From positions 36,788,203 through 36,852,202 of the forward strand of contig NC_092234.1 of assembly GCF_036320965.1 (NCBI RefSeq): a stretch of 64,000 nucleotides of DNA, read 5' to 3'. The DNA is from Panulirus ornatus (lineage: Eukaryota; Arthropoda; Malacostraca; Decapoda; Palinuridae). Of this stretch, positions 1 to 11,989 are shown piece after piece (position 1 is the first letter of the stretch; each line of letters starts with the position of its first letter). The notes under the pieces were generated by a model that had not been told where the DNA came from, did not search any database, and saw nothing but the letters and a program-made list of their open reading frames with translations. The position numbers were made by a program, and so were the translations under genes.

Positions 1-817
1 ACATCCACATACCTGCAGGCAGCCCAGATCTGTTGGTTTAGTGTCAGCCTAGTCATACTGTGGTAGTAACCTAACGTACTAACTCGAGACTGATCATGAT
101 TCCATAGGTTCAGTCTCGATTAGAATCCCTCATTGTATGTAAAGAACTAATTAATCTTAATGGGCAGTAGATGTCATTCAAAAGTTCAACTAAGGCATTG
201 AGATGAATGGCCGGCAATACGTGGGCAACTGGAATTCAGTTCCGAAACAAACACAACGCTTGACAACATGTAACACACGGCTCGTTCTTCCCAACTCTCA
301 GATTTGCTAGCGGTGAGCACTGCGCGATAATCAATCTTTTTGACAAAATTTCAGACTCTGTCCTTGACCTTCGTCTTAAGTGGAATGTTTAGTAATCTTT
401 GTGACAACAGGTACAAATACATCACATATAAGTCATCATAAGTTCCCGACACGGAATGAACCAACAGGGGAAGAGCATTTGAACATTCCATCAATTGAGA
501 CAAGTATAAAATTAACTCCCTTTTTTTTTCTGTCGGACTTTGAGTCAACACAAGCCTAAGCCTGTTCTATACTTTACACAAATCACACATACTGACCCAC
601 GAGCCCACTACACTACAGTCACACACGGGTCGTATTGTGCCAGTAATGGCACACCCAAAACCAGGCTGTCATTGACAAGAGCCCGCGCTAGGCTTGACCT
701 GGCGAATCTTTTACACACACACACCAAGTTAAAAGGCCTTCATCCCGACCTGAGTCATCCCCATCCTTTATCCCAAGATTATGGTAATCTTAGTGATGGC
801 AGATATTTCCCTCTTCC
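1..817. other. No recognised gene or element
   Basis: Unique-looking AT-rich sequence. Short open frames on both strands carry no motif I recognise and lack a convincing ATG context. I see nothing to annotate. Confidence 0.5.
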
Positions 818-1265
818 TTAATAAACCAGAGTCCATACCCAAAATAAACCAGAAACCATACCTTAACCAGGGTCCATGCCCGAATTAAACCAGGATCCAT
901 ACATTCTTTACCCCTGAATCTATGCACTAATTAAACTAGAATCAATGCACTTAGTAAACCAGACTCCATGTCCCAATTAAACCATAGTCCATTTTCTAAT
1001 CAAACAAGACTCCGTGCCCTTATTAGGTAAGACTAAATGCCCTACTTAAACCAAATTCCTCATTCTAATTAAACTAGAAACCATGTCTTAATCAAATCAG
1101 ACCACCCCCTTATCAAACCAGACTTCCCTAAAATATACAGACCCTATGTCCTAATTATACAATACTTTATACCCTAATTAAACCAGACTCTGCGCTCTAA
1201 TTAGAACGGAGTCCATGCCTAATTGAAAAAAATATTTCCATACCATAATAAAACCGTACAATTCC
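818..1265. repeat. Degenerate ~23-bp minisatellite
   Basis: The block TAAACCAGACTCCATGCCC, followed by a short AT-rich tail, recurs about 18 times with many substitutions and small indels. Spacing is mostly 20 to 25 bp. The decay suggests an old, no longer homogenised array. No open frame of note crosses it. Confidence 0.7.
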
Positions 1266-1878
1266 CAGTCTTACCGTTATATCAGAAACCCATAAACAAA
1301 TGAAATATACACGTCTATCTCTTTCATGAGTGTCTCTAAGAGTGTTTTATTAGTGTAGAAGTCTAAACTTACCTTCTGTTACGTGTCTGAGCTTTATTAT
1401 GTATATATCTAGGATTCATGAAGAATGTCAACACTGTCATATGACAGCAGCTTACATAGTGTTCCTGTTGGACAATGTTTTGCTCGCTTATAGTCACGTT
1501 AGATGCGGGCACCATCTTTGTTTACCTTATCCACTGCCATGTCCCAACATTTCCTACTAGTTCGCTGCTCCATCTTCTTGGTCTAATTTATTTATCATAT
1601 GGGTAACTTATAGGTTCATCTCCATCTTGCTTAATTTCAAACTAAACTCCGTGTTAACTTTTCTCTGATTGCTAAACGCTTGTGATTTATATATTTTGTT
1701 GCTCAATACAACTACGAAAAAAACTTTTGTTTTATTTACCATAAACCTTTTCCCAAGACAGGTTAATGTCATCAAGGTTATTCATCACGAATATCGAAGT
1801 TTAACCAGTAAAGTAGCTACTGTGTATTATCTACATGTAGCTGACGCAGTTGATGGACAAGTCGAAGAGTAAATGCTA
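1266..1878. other. No recognised gene or element
   Basis: AT-rich stretch between the minisatellite and the first LINE copy. A 67-codon frame near 1669-1872 shows no motif. Nothing supported. Confidence 0.5.
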
Positions 1879-3455
1879 AATCGTTCACACTCAGTCTCTA
1901 GCTGTCATGTATAATGCACCGAAGCCACAGCTCCCTATCCACATCCAGGCCCCACAAACCTTCCCATGGTTTACCCCGGACGTTTCACATGCACTGGTTC
2001 AGTCTATTGACAGCACGTCACCCCCTGTATATAAGAGCTCGATCCCGTGCACACCTTTCACCCTCCTCCGACCACTCAAAATATTTTTTGCTCTATCCTT
2101 CCATCTCCGATTTGGTCTATCACTTCCCCTAGTCCCCTCCAATTCTCACACATGTATCTTCTTTGTCAACATATCATTAATCCTCTCCATATGTCTAAGT
2201 CATTTCAGCACATTCCCTTAAGCTCTCTCGACCAGTTTACTTATTATTGTATCTCTCTTATTCTTATATTACCGACTTGATTAAATCATCTTACACCACA
2301 TACTGCCCTCGTACATTTCATTTCCAACACATCCACCCTTCTCCGCACATCCTAATGCCCATGCCTCGCATATAACATTGCTGGGACTATAATACTATAC
2401 CTCTAAACATATCTACCTTCGCCTTCTCTTTCTACACATTCCGAAATGCTCCCAGAACCTTCACCCCCTTACCCAACGTATGACTCGCCTCCAATGTCTA
2501 GGCTCCATTCGCTGCCATGTCCACTCCTAGGTATTTAAAACCCTTCAGTTCCTCCAACTTTTCTCCATTCAAACTCATACCAAACAAACCTGTCCTTTTG
2601 CCCTGAAAAACCTCACAACCTTGTTTTTATCTATATTCATTCTCAACTTCCTGTTTTCACAACCTCCCCCAGACTCAGCCACCTTCTTCAGTGTCTCATT
2701 CAAATCTGCCACTAGCACTGCGTCATCAACAAACAACACCTGACTCGCTTCCCATAACCCCTCACCCGTTACTCGCTCTTCTCGCCAAGACTCACACATT
2801 TACCTCACTCACCACCCCATCCATAAACAAGAAAACATTCACAGTGAGATCACACACACACATATACCTGCCGCAGACAGGCCTTTATGAACAACTCACT
2901 CTCTTCTCTTCCTACTCATACACATGCCTCACACGCTTGCTAAAAACTTCTCACTGATTTTAGTAGCATTCCTTCCACACCGTATGTTTGTAAAACGTTC
3001 CACAAGGCATCTCTGCCAACCCTATCTCATGCTTTCCCCATATCCATATATGCCATATACATATCCATCTGTTTCTCTAAGTATTTCTGCAACACAGTCT
3101 TCGAAGCAAACACCTGACCCGCACATCCTCTACCACTTATGAAGTCACATTGTTCGTTCCCAGTCTGATGCTCTGTGTATGCACCTATTCTCTGTTCACC
3201 AAACCACATTCCATGACTCTCTCACTTCGCACACCTCCCCAGCCCAAACACCATACATCTGACACCCTATCATCAAACACTCATCTCCCAGCCCAAACAC
3301 CCTACATCTGACACCCTATCATCACACTCAAAAGCCCTTCAAAATATTAACTCCATCTCCTCCTCACTTCATCCCTACCTGTTACCACTTCCCCATTTGT
3401 CCACTTCATCGAATTTCCCATTAGTTCTTTTTTCATCAACTCTAAAACTCTTTCC
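1879..3455 (-). mobile_element. RTE-A LINE copy 1, degraded, 5'-truncated
   Basis: Read on the minus strand this is the 3' half of the RTE-A retrotransposon: the linker before the reverse transcriptase (right end), the palm motifs, the C-terminal region and part of the 3' UTR (left end). The last ~350 bp of the 3' UTR are missing. An internal deletion near 3210 joins the pre-RT linker to the third RT block, removing the first two RT blocks. A ~50-bp segment around 3245-3330 is duplicated in tandem. Many frameshifts and stops make it non-functional. Its right end lies a few bases from an oppositely oriented copy. Confidence 0.8.
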
Positions 3456-3460
3456 AAAGA

Positions 3461-5112
3461 CTCATGAAAAATGGTTTGAAGAAGAGACAAGATATGAAAG
3501 CCCTGCATAAGATAAATGTGGCAAGGTGGTTGGAGTGGAGGGTATGGCGGTTGAACTTCCTAAGAAAGGAGGTTAATGTGTTGCTGATTGGTTAGTTAAG
3601 ATTTTCAGTTCATGTATGGATAACGGATAGGTGCCTGAGGACTGGCGGAATGCATGTATAGTGCCACTGTATGAAGGCAAGGGGTATAAAAGGTGTGTTC
3701 AGACCACAGAGGTATAAGCTTGTTGAGTGTACCTGGTAAGGTGTATGGACGAGTGGTGGCTGAGAGGGTGAAGGCATGTACAGAGCATCAGACTGGGAAG
3801 GAACAATGTTGTTTCAGGATCCTAAGATGATGCAGGGATCAGGTGTTTGCTTTAAAGAATATGTGAGAAATATTTAGAGAAACAGAAAGAATTGCATGTG
3901 GCATTAACGGATCTAGATAAAGCAAATGATAGGGAAGACAGAGATTCCTTGTGGAAAGTCAAGAACATATGGTGTGGGAGGAAAACTACTAGAATCTGAG
4001 TAGTTTTTATCAACAGTGTTAGGCGTGAGTACGAGTAGGAAGTGAGGAGAGTGAGTGATTCTAGGTGAAGGTTGGTCTGCACAAGGGGTGTAATGTCACC
4101 ATGGTTGTTTATCTTTTATTACGGATGGGGCTGTGAAGGGGGAGGGTATAATGTAAAGGTCTTAGAGAGAGATGGGAGCATGCAACTGATAGGGGTTAGG
4201 GGGCATTGAAAATTAGTATTCTGTTGTTTGATGATAACACAACACTGGTGGTAGATTTGATGAAAAACTGGTGACTGAGTTTGGAAGAATGTGTGAAAGG
4301 AGGAAATTGAGACTGAATGGGAATAAAAGCAATATCATTATGTTTAGTAAGTTTGAAGGACACGTTTTTGGGGTGTGACTTTGAATGGTGAAGTGTATTA
4401 GATACCTGGGAATGGACATGGCGGCAAATATAACCATAAAGCGGAGTGAGTCATGGGATGGGTGTGAGTGCTTCAAAGGTTCTGGGAGCAATGAGGGACG
4501 TGTAGAAAGAGATGTTATCTAGAAGGGCGAAAATGGGTATGTTTGAAGGTACAGTAGTCCCAACGATGTTGTATGGATGTAAGGCAAAGGCCATAGATAA
4601 GAATATGCGAAGGAGGGTGGATATGACAGAAATCAAATGTTGAGAACGATATGTGGTGTGAGGTAGTTCGATGGAGTAAGAAATAAAAGGGTAAGAGAGA
4701 TGTGTGGTAATAAGAACAGTGTAGTTGAAAGTGCTGAAAAGGGTGTGTTGAACTGGTATGGACATAAGAAGTGAAAGTGAGGAGTTGGTTGACGAAGATG
4801 TATGAGTCAGAGGTGGAGGAAAAATGAGTGAGAAGTGGTGGACCAATTTGGAGATGGACTGATAGGATGAAAAAGCGATTTTGAGTGCTCAGGGCCTAAA
4901 CATACTGAAGGGTAAACAGGGGACGAAGTATTGTCAAAGCACTGAACTAGGGCATCTGAAACAGCTGGGAGAAACCAAGATAAGGTTTGTGGGGCGTGAT
5001 TGTGGATAGGGAGCTTTATTTTCGGTGCATTGGAGGAGAGCGAATGAGGCCTTTCTCAGTCTTTTCCTGACGGAACCTCGCTGAAGTGGGAAACGGTGAT
5101 TAAATATAAGAG
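3461..5112 (+). mobile_element. RTE-A LINE copy 2, degraded, 5'-truncated
   Basis: Plus-strand copy starting just before the first RT block (a decayed version of the Lys-Ala-Gly-Lys-Ala-Ala-Gly motif near 3510). It runs through the RT palm, the C-terminal domain and the 3' UTR to a remnant of the terminal hairpin (ACCTCGCTGAAGTGGGAAA near 5076). Frames are broken every 50 to 100 codons. It is among the more divergent copies, so an older insertion. It is directly followed by the 5' part of copy 3. Confidence 0.8.
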
Positions 5113-5169
5113 AAAAGAAACAGAAGAAGGTGTCATGCGGAGAGTGCTCATCCTCCTCGAAGGCTCAGA

Positions 5170-6294
5170 TTGAGGTGTCTAAATGTGTGTGGATGTAACC
5201 CAGATGAGAAAAAAGGAGAGATAGGTAGTATGTTTGAGGAAAGGAACCTGGATGTTTTGGCTCTGAGTGAAACGAAGCTCAAGGGTAAAGGGGAAGAGTG
5301 GTTTGGGAATGCCTTGGGAGTAAAGTCAGGGGTTGGTGAGAGGACAAGTGCAAAGGAAGGAGTAGCACTACTCCTGAAGCAGGAGTTGTGGGAGTATGTG
5401 ATAGAGTGTAAGAAAGTAAACTCTAAGCTGATATGGATAAAAGTGAAAGTGGATGGAGAGAGGTGGGTGATTAATGGTGCTTATGCACCTGGTCATAAGA
5501 AGAAAGTTCATGAGAGGCAAGTGTTTTGGGAGCAGTTGAGTGAGTGCGTTAGCAGCTTGGATGCACGAGACCGGATTATAGTGATAGGTGATTTGAATGC
5601 AAAGGTGATTAATGTGGCAGTTGAGGGTATAATTGGTGTACACGGGGTGTTCAGTGTTGTAAACGGAAATAGTGAAGAGCTTGTACATTTGTGTGCTGAA
5701 AAAGGACTGTTGATTGGGAATACCTGGTTTAAAAAGAGAGATATACATAAGTATACGTATGTAAGTACAAGAGATGGCCAGAGAGCGTTACTGGATTACG
5801 TGCTAATTGATAGGCGCGTGAAAGAGAAACTTTTAGATGTTAATGTGCTGAGAGGGGCAACTGGAGGGATGTCTGATCATTATCTTGTGGAGGCGAAGGT
5901 GAAGATTTGTAGAGGTTTTCAGAAAAGAAGAGAGAATGTTGGGGAGATGAGAGTGGTGAGAGTAAATGAGCTTGGAAAGGAGTCTTGTGTGAGGAAGTAC
6001 CAGGAGACATTGAGTGCAGAATGGAAAAAGGTGAGAGCAAATGACGTAAGGGGAGTGGGGGAGGAATGGGATGTACTTAGGGAAGCAGTGATGGCTTGTG
6101 CAAAAGATGCTTGTGGCATGAGAAAGGTGGGAGGTGAGCAGATTAGAAAGGGTAGAGAGTGGTGGGATGAAGAAGTAAGGTTTTTAGTGAAAGGGAAGAG
6201 AGAGGCCTTTGGACGATTTTTGCAGGGAAATAGTGCAAATAACTGGGAGATGTATAAAAGAAAGAGGCAGGAGGTCAAGAGAAAGGTGCAGTAG
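5170..6294 (+). pseudogene. APE-type endonuclease part of RTE-A copy 3
   Basis: A 374-codon open frame encodes the apurinic-like endonuclease that nicks target DNA for target-primed reverse transcription. Visible family motifs are the N-terminal Leu-Asn-Val with the metal-binding Asn, the Leu-Ser-Glu-Thr-Lys Glu motif near residue 34, Gly-Asp-Leu-Asn near residue 140, Leu-Leu-Asp-Tyr-Val-Leu and Ser-Asp-His near residue 235. The frame is also open upstream of 5170 without any ATG, so the TTG at 5170 only marks the domain start. A TAG replaces a Glu codon at 6292 in the basic linker and separates the endonuclease from the RT, so the copy is dead. Confidence 0.8.
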
Positions 6295-6299
6295 GTGAA

Positions 6300-8180
6300 A
6301 AAGAGGGCAAATGAAAGTTGGGGTGAGAGAGTATCGTTAAAGTTTAGGGAGAATAAAAAGATGATTTGGAAGGAGGCAAATAAAGTTCGTAAATCAAGAG
6401 AATAAATGGAAACATCGGTGAAGGGGGCTAATGGAGAGGTAATAACAAGAGTGGTGAAGTGATACGGAGATGGAGTGAGTATTTTGAAAGTTTCTTGAAT
6501 GTGTTTGGTGATAGAGTGGCAGATATAGGGTGTTTTGGTCGAAGCGGTGTGCGAAGTGAGAGGGTCAGGAAGAACAGATGGTGAACAGATAAGAGGTACT
6601 GAAAGCTTTGCGGAAGATGAAAGCCGGCAAGGCAGTGGGTTTGGATGGTATTGCCATGGAATTTATCAAAAAAAAGGGAGTGACTGTTGACTGGTTGGCG
6701 AGAATATTCAATATATGTATGGTTCATGGTGAAGTGCCTGAGGATCGGCGGAATGCATGTATAGTGCCATTTTATAAAGGCACAGGGGATAAAGGTGAGT
6801 GTTCAAATTACAAAGGTATAAGTTTGTTGAGTATTTCTAAGAAATTATATGGGAGCGTATTGATTAAGAGGGTGAAGGCATGTACAGAGCATCAGATTGG
6901 GGAGGAGCAGTGTGGTTTCAGAAGAGGTAAAGGATGTGTGGATCAGGTGTTTGCTTTGAAGAATGTATTTTAGAAATACTCAGAAAAACAGATGGGTTTG
7001 TATGTGGCATCTATGGATCTGGAGAAGGCATATGATAGAGTTGACAAAAGATGCTCTGTGGAAGGTATTAAGAGTATATGGTGTGGGAGGTAAGTTGCTA
7101 GAAGCAGTGAAAAGTTTTTATCGAGGATGCAAGGCATGTGTACGAGTAGGAAGAGAGGTAAGCGATTCATTCCCAGTTAATGTTGGTTTGCGGCAGGGGT
7201 GCGCGATGTCTCCATGGTTGTTAATTTGTTTATGGATGAGGTTGTTAGGGAGGTTAATGCGGGAGTTTTGGAGATAGGGGCAATTATGCAGTCTGTTATG
7301 GATGAAAGGGCTTGGGAAGTGAGTCAGTTGTTGTTCGCTGATGATACAGCGCTGGTGGCTGATTCGGGTGAGAAACTGCAGAAGCTGGTGACTGTGTTTG
7401 GTAAAGTGTGCGAAAAAAGAAAGCCGAGAGTAAATGTGAATAAGAGCAAGGTTATTAGGTTCAGTAGGGTTGAGGGACAAGTCAACTGGGAGGTGAGTTT
7501 GAATGAAGAAAAACTGAGGGAAGTGAAGTGTTTTAGATATCTGGGAGTGGATTTAGTAGAGGATGGAACCATGGAAGCAGAAGTGAGTCACAGGTTGGAG
7601 GAGGGGGCGAAGGTTCTGCGAGCGTTGAAGAATGTGTGGAAGGCGAGAACGTTATCTCGAAGAACAAAACTGGGTATGTTTGAAGAAATAGTGGTTCCAA
7701 CAATGTTATATGGCTGCGAGGCATGGGCTATAGATAGGGTGTGCGGAAGAGGTAGATGTGTTGGAAATGAAATGTTTGAGGATAATATGTGGTGTGAAGT
7801 GGTTTGATCGAGTAAGTAATGAAAGGGTAAGAGAGATGTGTGGTAATATAAAGAGCGTGGTTGAGAGAGCAGAAGAAGGTGTATTGAAATGGTTTGGTCA
7901 CATGGAGAGAATGAGTGAGAAAAGATTGACAAAGAGGATATATGTGTCAGAGGTGGAGGGAACGAGGAGAAGTGGGAAACCAAATTGGAGGTAGAAGGAT
8001 GGAGTGAAAAAGCTTTTGAGCGATCGGGGCCTGAACATGCAAGAGGGTGAAAAGCGTGCAAGGAATAGATCGCCTGAACATGCAGGAGGGTGAAAAGCGT
8101 GCAAGGAATAGAGTGAATTGAAACGATGTGGTGTACCGCGGTCGACGTGCTGTCAATGGATTGAACCAGGGCGTGTGAAG
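6300..8180 (+). pseudogene. Reverse transcriptase part of RTE-A copy 3, frameshifted
   Basis: RT homology continues in several frames: linker, Lys-Ala-Gly-Lys-Ala block (6620), Asn-Ala-Cys-Ile-Val-Pro block (6745), Asp-Leu-Glu-Lys-Ala-Tyr-Asp block (7015), Gly-Leu-Arg-Gln-Gly-Cys block (7190) and the catalytic Phe-Ala-Asp-Asp box (7330-7345). The C-terminal Trp-Phe-Gly-His-Met-Glu-Arg-Met region lies near 7890. At least four frameshifts and stops break it. Its order and spacing match the intact frame on the minus strand at 10043-11965. Confidence 0.8.
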
Positions 8181-8585
8181 CGTTTGGGGTAAACCATGGA
8201 AAGTTTTGTGGGGCCTGGATGTGGAAAGGGTAATGTGGTTTCAGCGCATTACACATGACAGCTAGAGACTGGGTGTGAACGAATGTGGCCTTTGTTGTCT
8301 TTTCCTAGCGCTACCTCGCACGCGTGCGGGGGGAGGGGGGTGCTATTTCATGTGTGGCGGGGTGGCGACAGGAATGAATGAAGGCAGCAAGTATGAATAT
8401 GTACATGTGAATATATGTATATGTCTGTATATGTATATGTATATATGTATATATACGCTGAAATGTATAGGTGCGTACATGTGCGTGTGTGGACGTTTAT
8501 GTTTATACATGTGTATGTGGGTGGGTTGGGCCATTCCTTCGTCTGTTTCCTTGCGCTACCTCGCTAACGCGGGAGATATATATAT

Positions 8586-9832
8586 GAGGTCTGTTGGGGA
8601 TGGGAGAGCTTGGGAAGTGAGTCGGTTGTTCGCTGGTGATGCAGCGCTGGTGGCTGATTCATGTGAGAGGCTGCAGAGGCTGGTGGCTGGGTTTGGTGGG
8701 GTGTGTGAGGGAGGAGAGTTGGGAGTGAATGTGAATGGGAGCAGGGTTGTTGGGTGCAGTGGGGTTGGGGGTCGGGTCAATTGGGAGGTGGGTTTGAATG
8801 GAGAGGGGCTGGGGGGGTGGGGTGTTTTGGATGTCTGGGAGTGGATCTGGCGGTGGGTGGAGCCATGGAGGCGGGGGTGGATCGTGGGGTGGGGGAGGGG
8901 CGAAGGTTCTGGGAGCCTTGGGGAATGTGTGGAAGCCGGGAACATTGTCTCGGGGAGCAGGGGTGGGTGTGTTTGGGGGAATGGTGGTTCCAGCAGTGTT
9001 GTGTGGTTGCGGGGCGTGGGCTGTGGGTGGGGTTGTGCGCAGGAGGGTGGGTGTGCTGGAGGTGAGATGTTTGGGGACGGTGTATGGTGTTGGGTGGTTT
9101 GATCGAGTGAGTGGTGTGGGGGTGAGAGAGATGTGTGGAAGTGGGGGGAGTGTGATTGAGAGAGCGGAGGAGGGTGTTTTGAGGTGGTTTGGTCACATGG
9201 AGGGAATGAGTGGGGGGGGGGGGGGGGTTGACCAAGAGGATGTGTGTGTCGGAGGTGGAGGGAACGAGGAGAGGTGGGAGACCGGACTGGGGGTGGAGGG
9301 ATGGAGTGAGGGGGATTTTGAGTGATCGGGGCCTGAACATGCAGGAGGGTGGGGGGCGTGCGGGGGGTGGAGTGAGTTGGAGCGATGTGGTGTGCCGGAG
9401 TCGACGTGCTGTCGGTGGATTGAACCGGGGCGTGTGGGGCGTCTGGGGTGAGCCATGCAAGGTGTGTGGGGCCTGGATGTGGAAGGGGAGCTGTGGTTTT
9501 GGTGCATTGTTGCATGACAGCTGGAGACTGAGTGTGAACGAGTGGGGCCTTTGGTGTTTTTCCTGGCGCTGCCTCGCACACATGAGGGGGGAGGGGGTTG
9601 TTGTTCCGTGTTTGGCGGGGTGGCGATGGGAACAAATGGGGGCAGACAGTGTGAATTGTGTGCGTGTGTGTGTGTGTCTGTGTGTGTGTATATGTGTGTG
9701 CATTGGGATGTGTGGGTGTGTGTATTGTGCGTGTGTGGACGTGTGTGTGCGTGCGTGTGTGTTGGGCCATTCTTTCGTCTGTTTCCTTGCGCTGCCTCGC
9801 TGGCGCGGGAGACGGCGACAAAGCAAAATAAA
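8586..9832 (+). mobile_element. RTE-A LINE copy 4, A-to-G hypermutated
   Basis: 5'-truncated copy starting just upstream of the catalytic RT box and running through the C-terminal domain and complete 3' UTR. Compared with the minus-strand copy at 10530-10860, the first ~330 aligned positions show roughly 50 A-to-G differences on the element's sense strand, about three other substitutions and three small deletions. The bias continues to the 3' end: the 3' UTR TATGTATA repeats became TGTGTGTG, and the terminal CTACCTCGCTAACGCG became CTGCCTCGCTGGCGCG. The RT box reads Phe-Ala-Gly-Asp, with Asp changed to Gly by GAT to GGT. Loss of A removes stop codons on both strands, which creates long spurious frames. 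The copy ends at a poly-T run shared with the oppositely oriented copy 5. Confidence 0.88.
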
Positions 9833-10042
9833 TATTTTTTTTTTTTTTTTTTTTTTTTTTTATACTTTGTCGCTGTCTCCCGCGTTTGCGAGGTAGCGCG
9901 AGGAAACAGACGAAAGAAATGGCCCAACCCCCATACACACGTACATACACACGTCCACACACGCAAATATACATACCTACACAGCTTTCCATGGTTTACC
10001 CCAGACGCTTCACATGCCTTGATTCAATCCACTGACAGCACG

Positions 10043-11965
10043 TCAACCCCTGTATACCACATCGCTCCAATTCACTCTATTCCTTGCCCTCCTTTCACCC
10101 TCCTGCATGTTCAGGCCCCGATCACACAAAATCTTTTTCACTCCATCTTTCCACCTCCAATTTGGTCTCCCTCTACTCCTCGTTCCCTCCACCTCCGACA
10201 CATATATCCTCTTGGTCAATCTTTCCTCACTCATTCTCTCCATGTGCCCAAACCATTTCAAAACACCCTCTTCTGCTCTCTCAACCACGCTCTTTTTATT
10301 TCCACACATCTCTCTTACCCTTACGTTACTTACTCGATCAAACCACCTCACACCACACATTGTCCTCAAACATCTCATTTCCAGCACATCCATCCTCCTG
10401 CGCACAACTCTATCCATAGCCCACGCCTCGCAACCATACAACATTGTTGGAACCACTATTCCTTCAAACATACCCATTTTTGCTTTCCGAGATAATGTTC
10501 TCGACTTCCACACATTTTTCAAGGCTCCCAAAATTTTCGCCCCCTCCCCCACCCTATGATCCACTTCCGCTTCCATGGTTCCATCCGCTGACAGATCCAC
10601 TCCCAGATATCTAAAACACTTCACTTCCTCCAGTTTTTCTCCATTCAAACTCACCTCCCAATTGACTTGACCCTCAACCCTACTGTACCTAATAACCTTG
10701 CTCTTATTCACATTTACTCTTAACTTTCTTCTTCCACACACTTTACCAAACTCAGTCACCAGCTTCTGCAGTTTCTCACATGAATCAGCCACCAGCGCTG
10801 TATCATCAGCGAACAACAACTGACTCACTTCCCAAGCTCTCTCATCCCCAACAGACTTCATACTTGCCCCTCTTTCCAGGACTCTTGCATTTACCTCCCT
10901 AACAACCCCATCCATAAACAAATTAAACAACCATGGAGACATCACACACCCCTGCCGCAAACCTACATTCACTGAGAACCAATCACTTTCCTCTCTTCCT
11001 ACACGTACACATGCCTTACATCCTCGATAAAAACTTTTCACTGCTTCTAACAACTTGCCTCCCACACCATATATTCTTAATACCTTCCACAGAGCATCTC
11101 TATCAACTCTATCATATGCCTTCTCCAGATCCATAAATGCTACATACAAATCCATTTGCTTTTCTAAGTATTTCTCACATACATTCTTCAAAGCAAACAC
11201 CTGATCCACACATCCTCTACCACTTCTGAAACCGCACTGCTCTTCCCCAATCTGATGCTCTGTACATGCCTTCACCCTCTCAATCAATACCCTCCCATAT
11301 AGTTTACCAGGAATACTCAACAAACTTATACCTCTGTAATTTGAGCACTCACTCTTATCCCCTTTGCCTTTGTACAATGGCACTATGCACGCATTCCGCC
11401 AATCCTCAGGCACCTCACCATGAGTCATACATACATTAAATAACCTTACCAACCAGTCAACAATACAGTCACCCCCTTTTTTAATAAATTCCACTGCAAT
11501 ACCATCCAAACCTGCTGCCTTGCCGGCTTTCATCTTCCGCAAAGCTTTTACTACCTCTTCTCTGTTTACCAAATCATTTTCCCTAACCCTCTCACTTTGC
11601 ACACCACCTCGACCAAAACACCCTATATCTGCCACTCTGTCATCAGACACATTCAACAAACCTTCAAAATACTCATTCCATCTCCTTCTCACATCACCAC
11701 TACTTGTTATCACCTCCCCATTTACGCCCTTCACTGAAGTTCCCATTTGCTCCCTTGTCTTACGCACCCTATTTACCTCCTTCCAGAACATCTTTTTATT
11801 CTCCCTAAAATTTACTGATAGTCTCTCACCCCAACTCTCATTTGCCCTTTTTTTCACCTCTTGCACCTTTCTCTTGACCTCCTGTCTCTTTCTTTTATAC
11901 TTCTCCCACTCAATTGTATTTCTTCCCTGCAAAAATCGTCCAAATGCCTCTCTCTTCTCTTTCAC
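10043..11965 (-). pseudogene. Reverse transcriptase and C-terminal domain of RTE-A copy 5
   Basis: An uninterrupted 640-codon frame from an internal Met. In order it has a basic linker (residues 1-75), RT fingers with Lys-Ala-Gly-Lys-Ala-Ala-Gly-Leu-Asp-Gly (146-155), Asn-Ala-Cys-Ile-Val-Pro (191-196) and Phe-Met-Asp-Leu-Glu-Lys-Ala-Tyr-Asp with catalytic Asp279. Then come Gly-Leu-Arg-Gln-Gly-Cys (335-340), the catalytic Phe-Ala-Asp-Asp box (385-388) and Tyr-Leu-Gly-Val-Asp. The C-terminal RTE signature Trp-Phe-Gly-His-Met-Glu-Arg-Met ends the domain set. It would synthesise element cDNA at a nicked chromosomal target. It is in the same frame as the endonuclease at 11990-12982, separated from it by one TAG where other copies have TGG (Trp). 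No intact RNase H or zinc finger is seen. Confidence 0.88.
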
Positions 11966-11989
11966 TAATACTCTTACTTCTTCATCCCA

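Larger units (their letters stand above)
5115..8580 (+). mobile_element. RTE-A LINE copy 3, nearly full length
   Basis: It begins inside the RTE-A 5' region, about 100 bp short of the head seen in the copy at 45789. It carries the endonuclease, linker, RT and C-terminal domain, and ends with the complete 3' UTR and terminal hairpin (CTACCTCGCTAACGCGGGAGA) followed by a short AT run. A 43-bp tandem duplication (8030-8072 and 8073-8115) near the 3' end of the coding region shifts the frame. The next copy starts within 6 bp of its 3' end in the same orientation. Confidence 0.85.

Noticed and set aside
540..821. 93-codon plus-strand frame near the left edge
   Set aside because: Starts at TTG, no motif, composition typical of a chance frame in CA-rich DNA.
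8275..8534. Transmembrane-like Cys/Tyr-rich frame in the plus strand
   Set aside because: It reads through the TATGTATA-rich RTE-A 3' UTR and is not a protein.
8556..9992. Minus-strand 478-codon Pro/Thr/His-rich frame
   Set aside because: It is antisense to the A-to-G hypermutated LINE copy, and the lost stops are explained by that bias.
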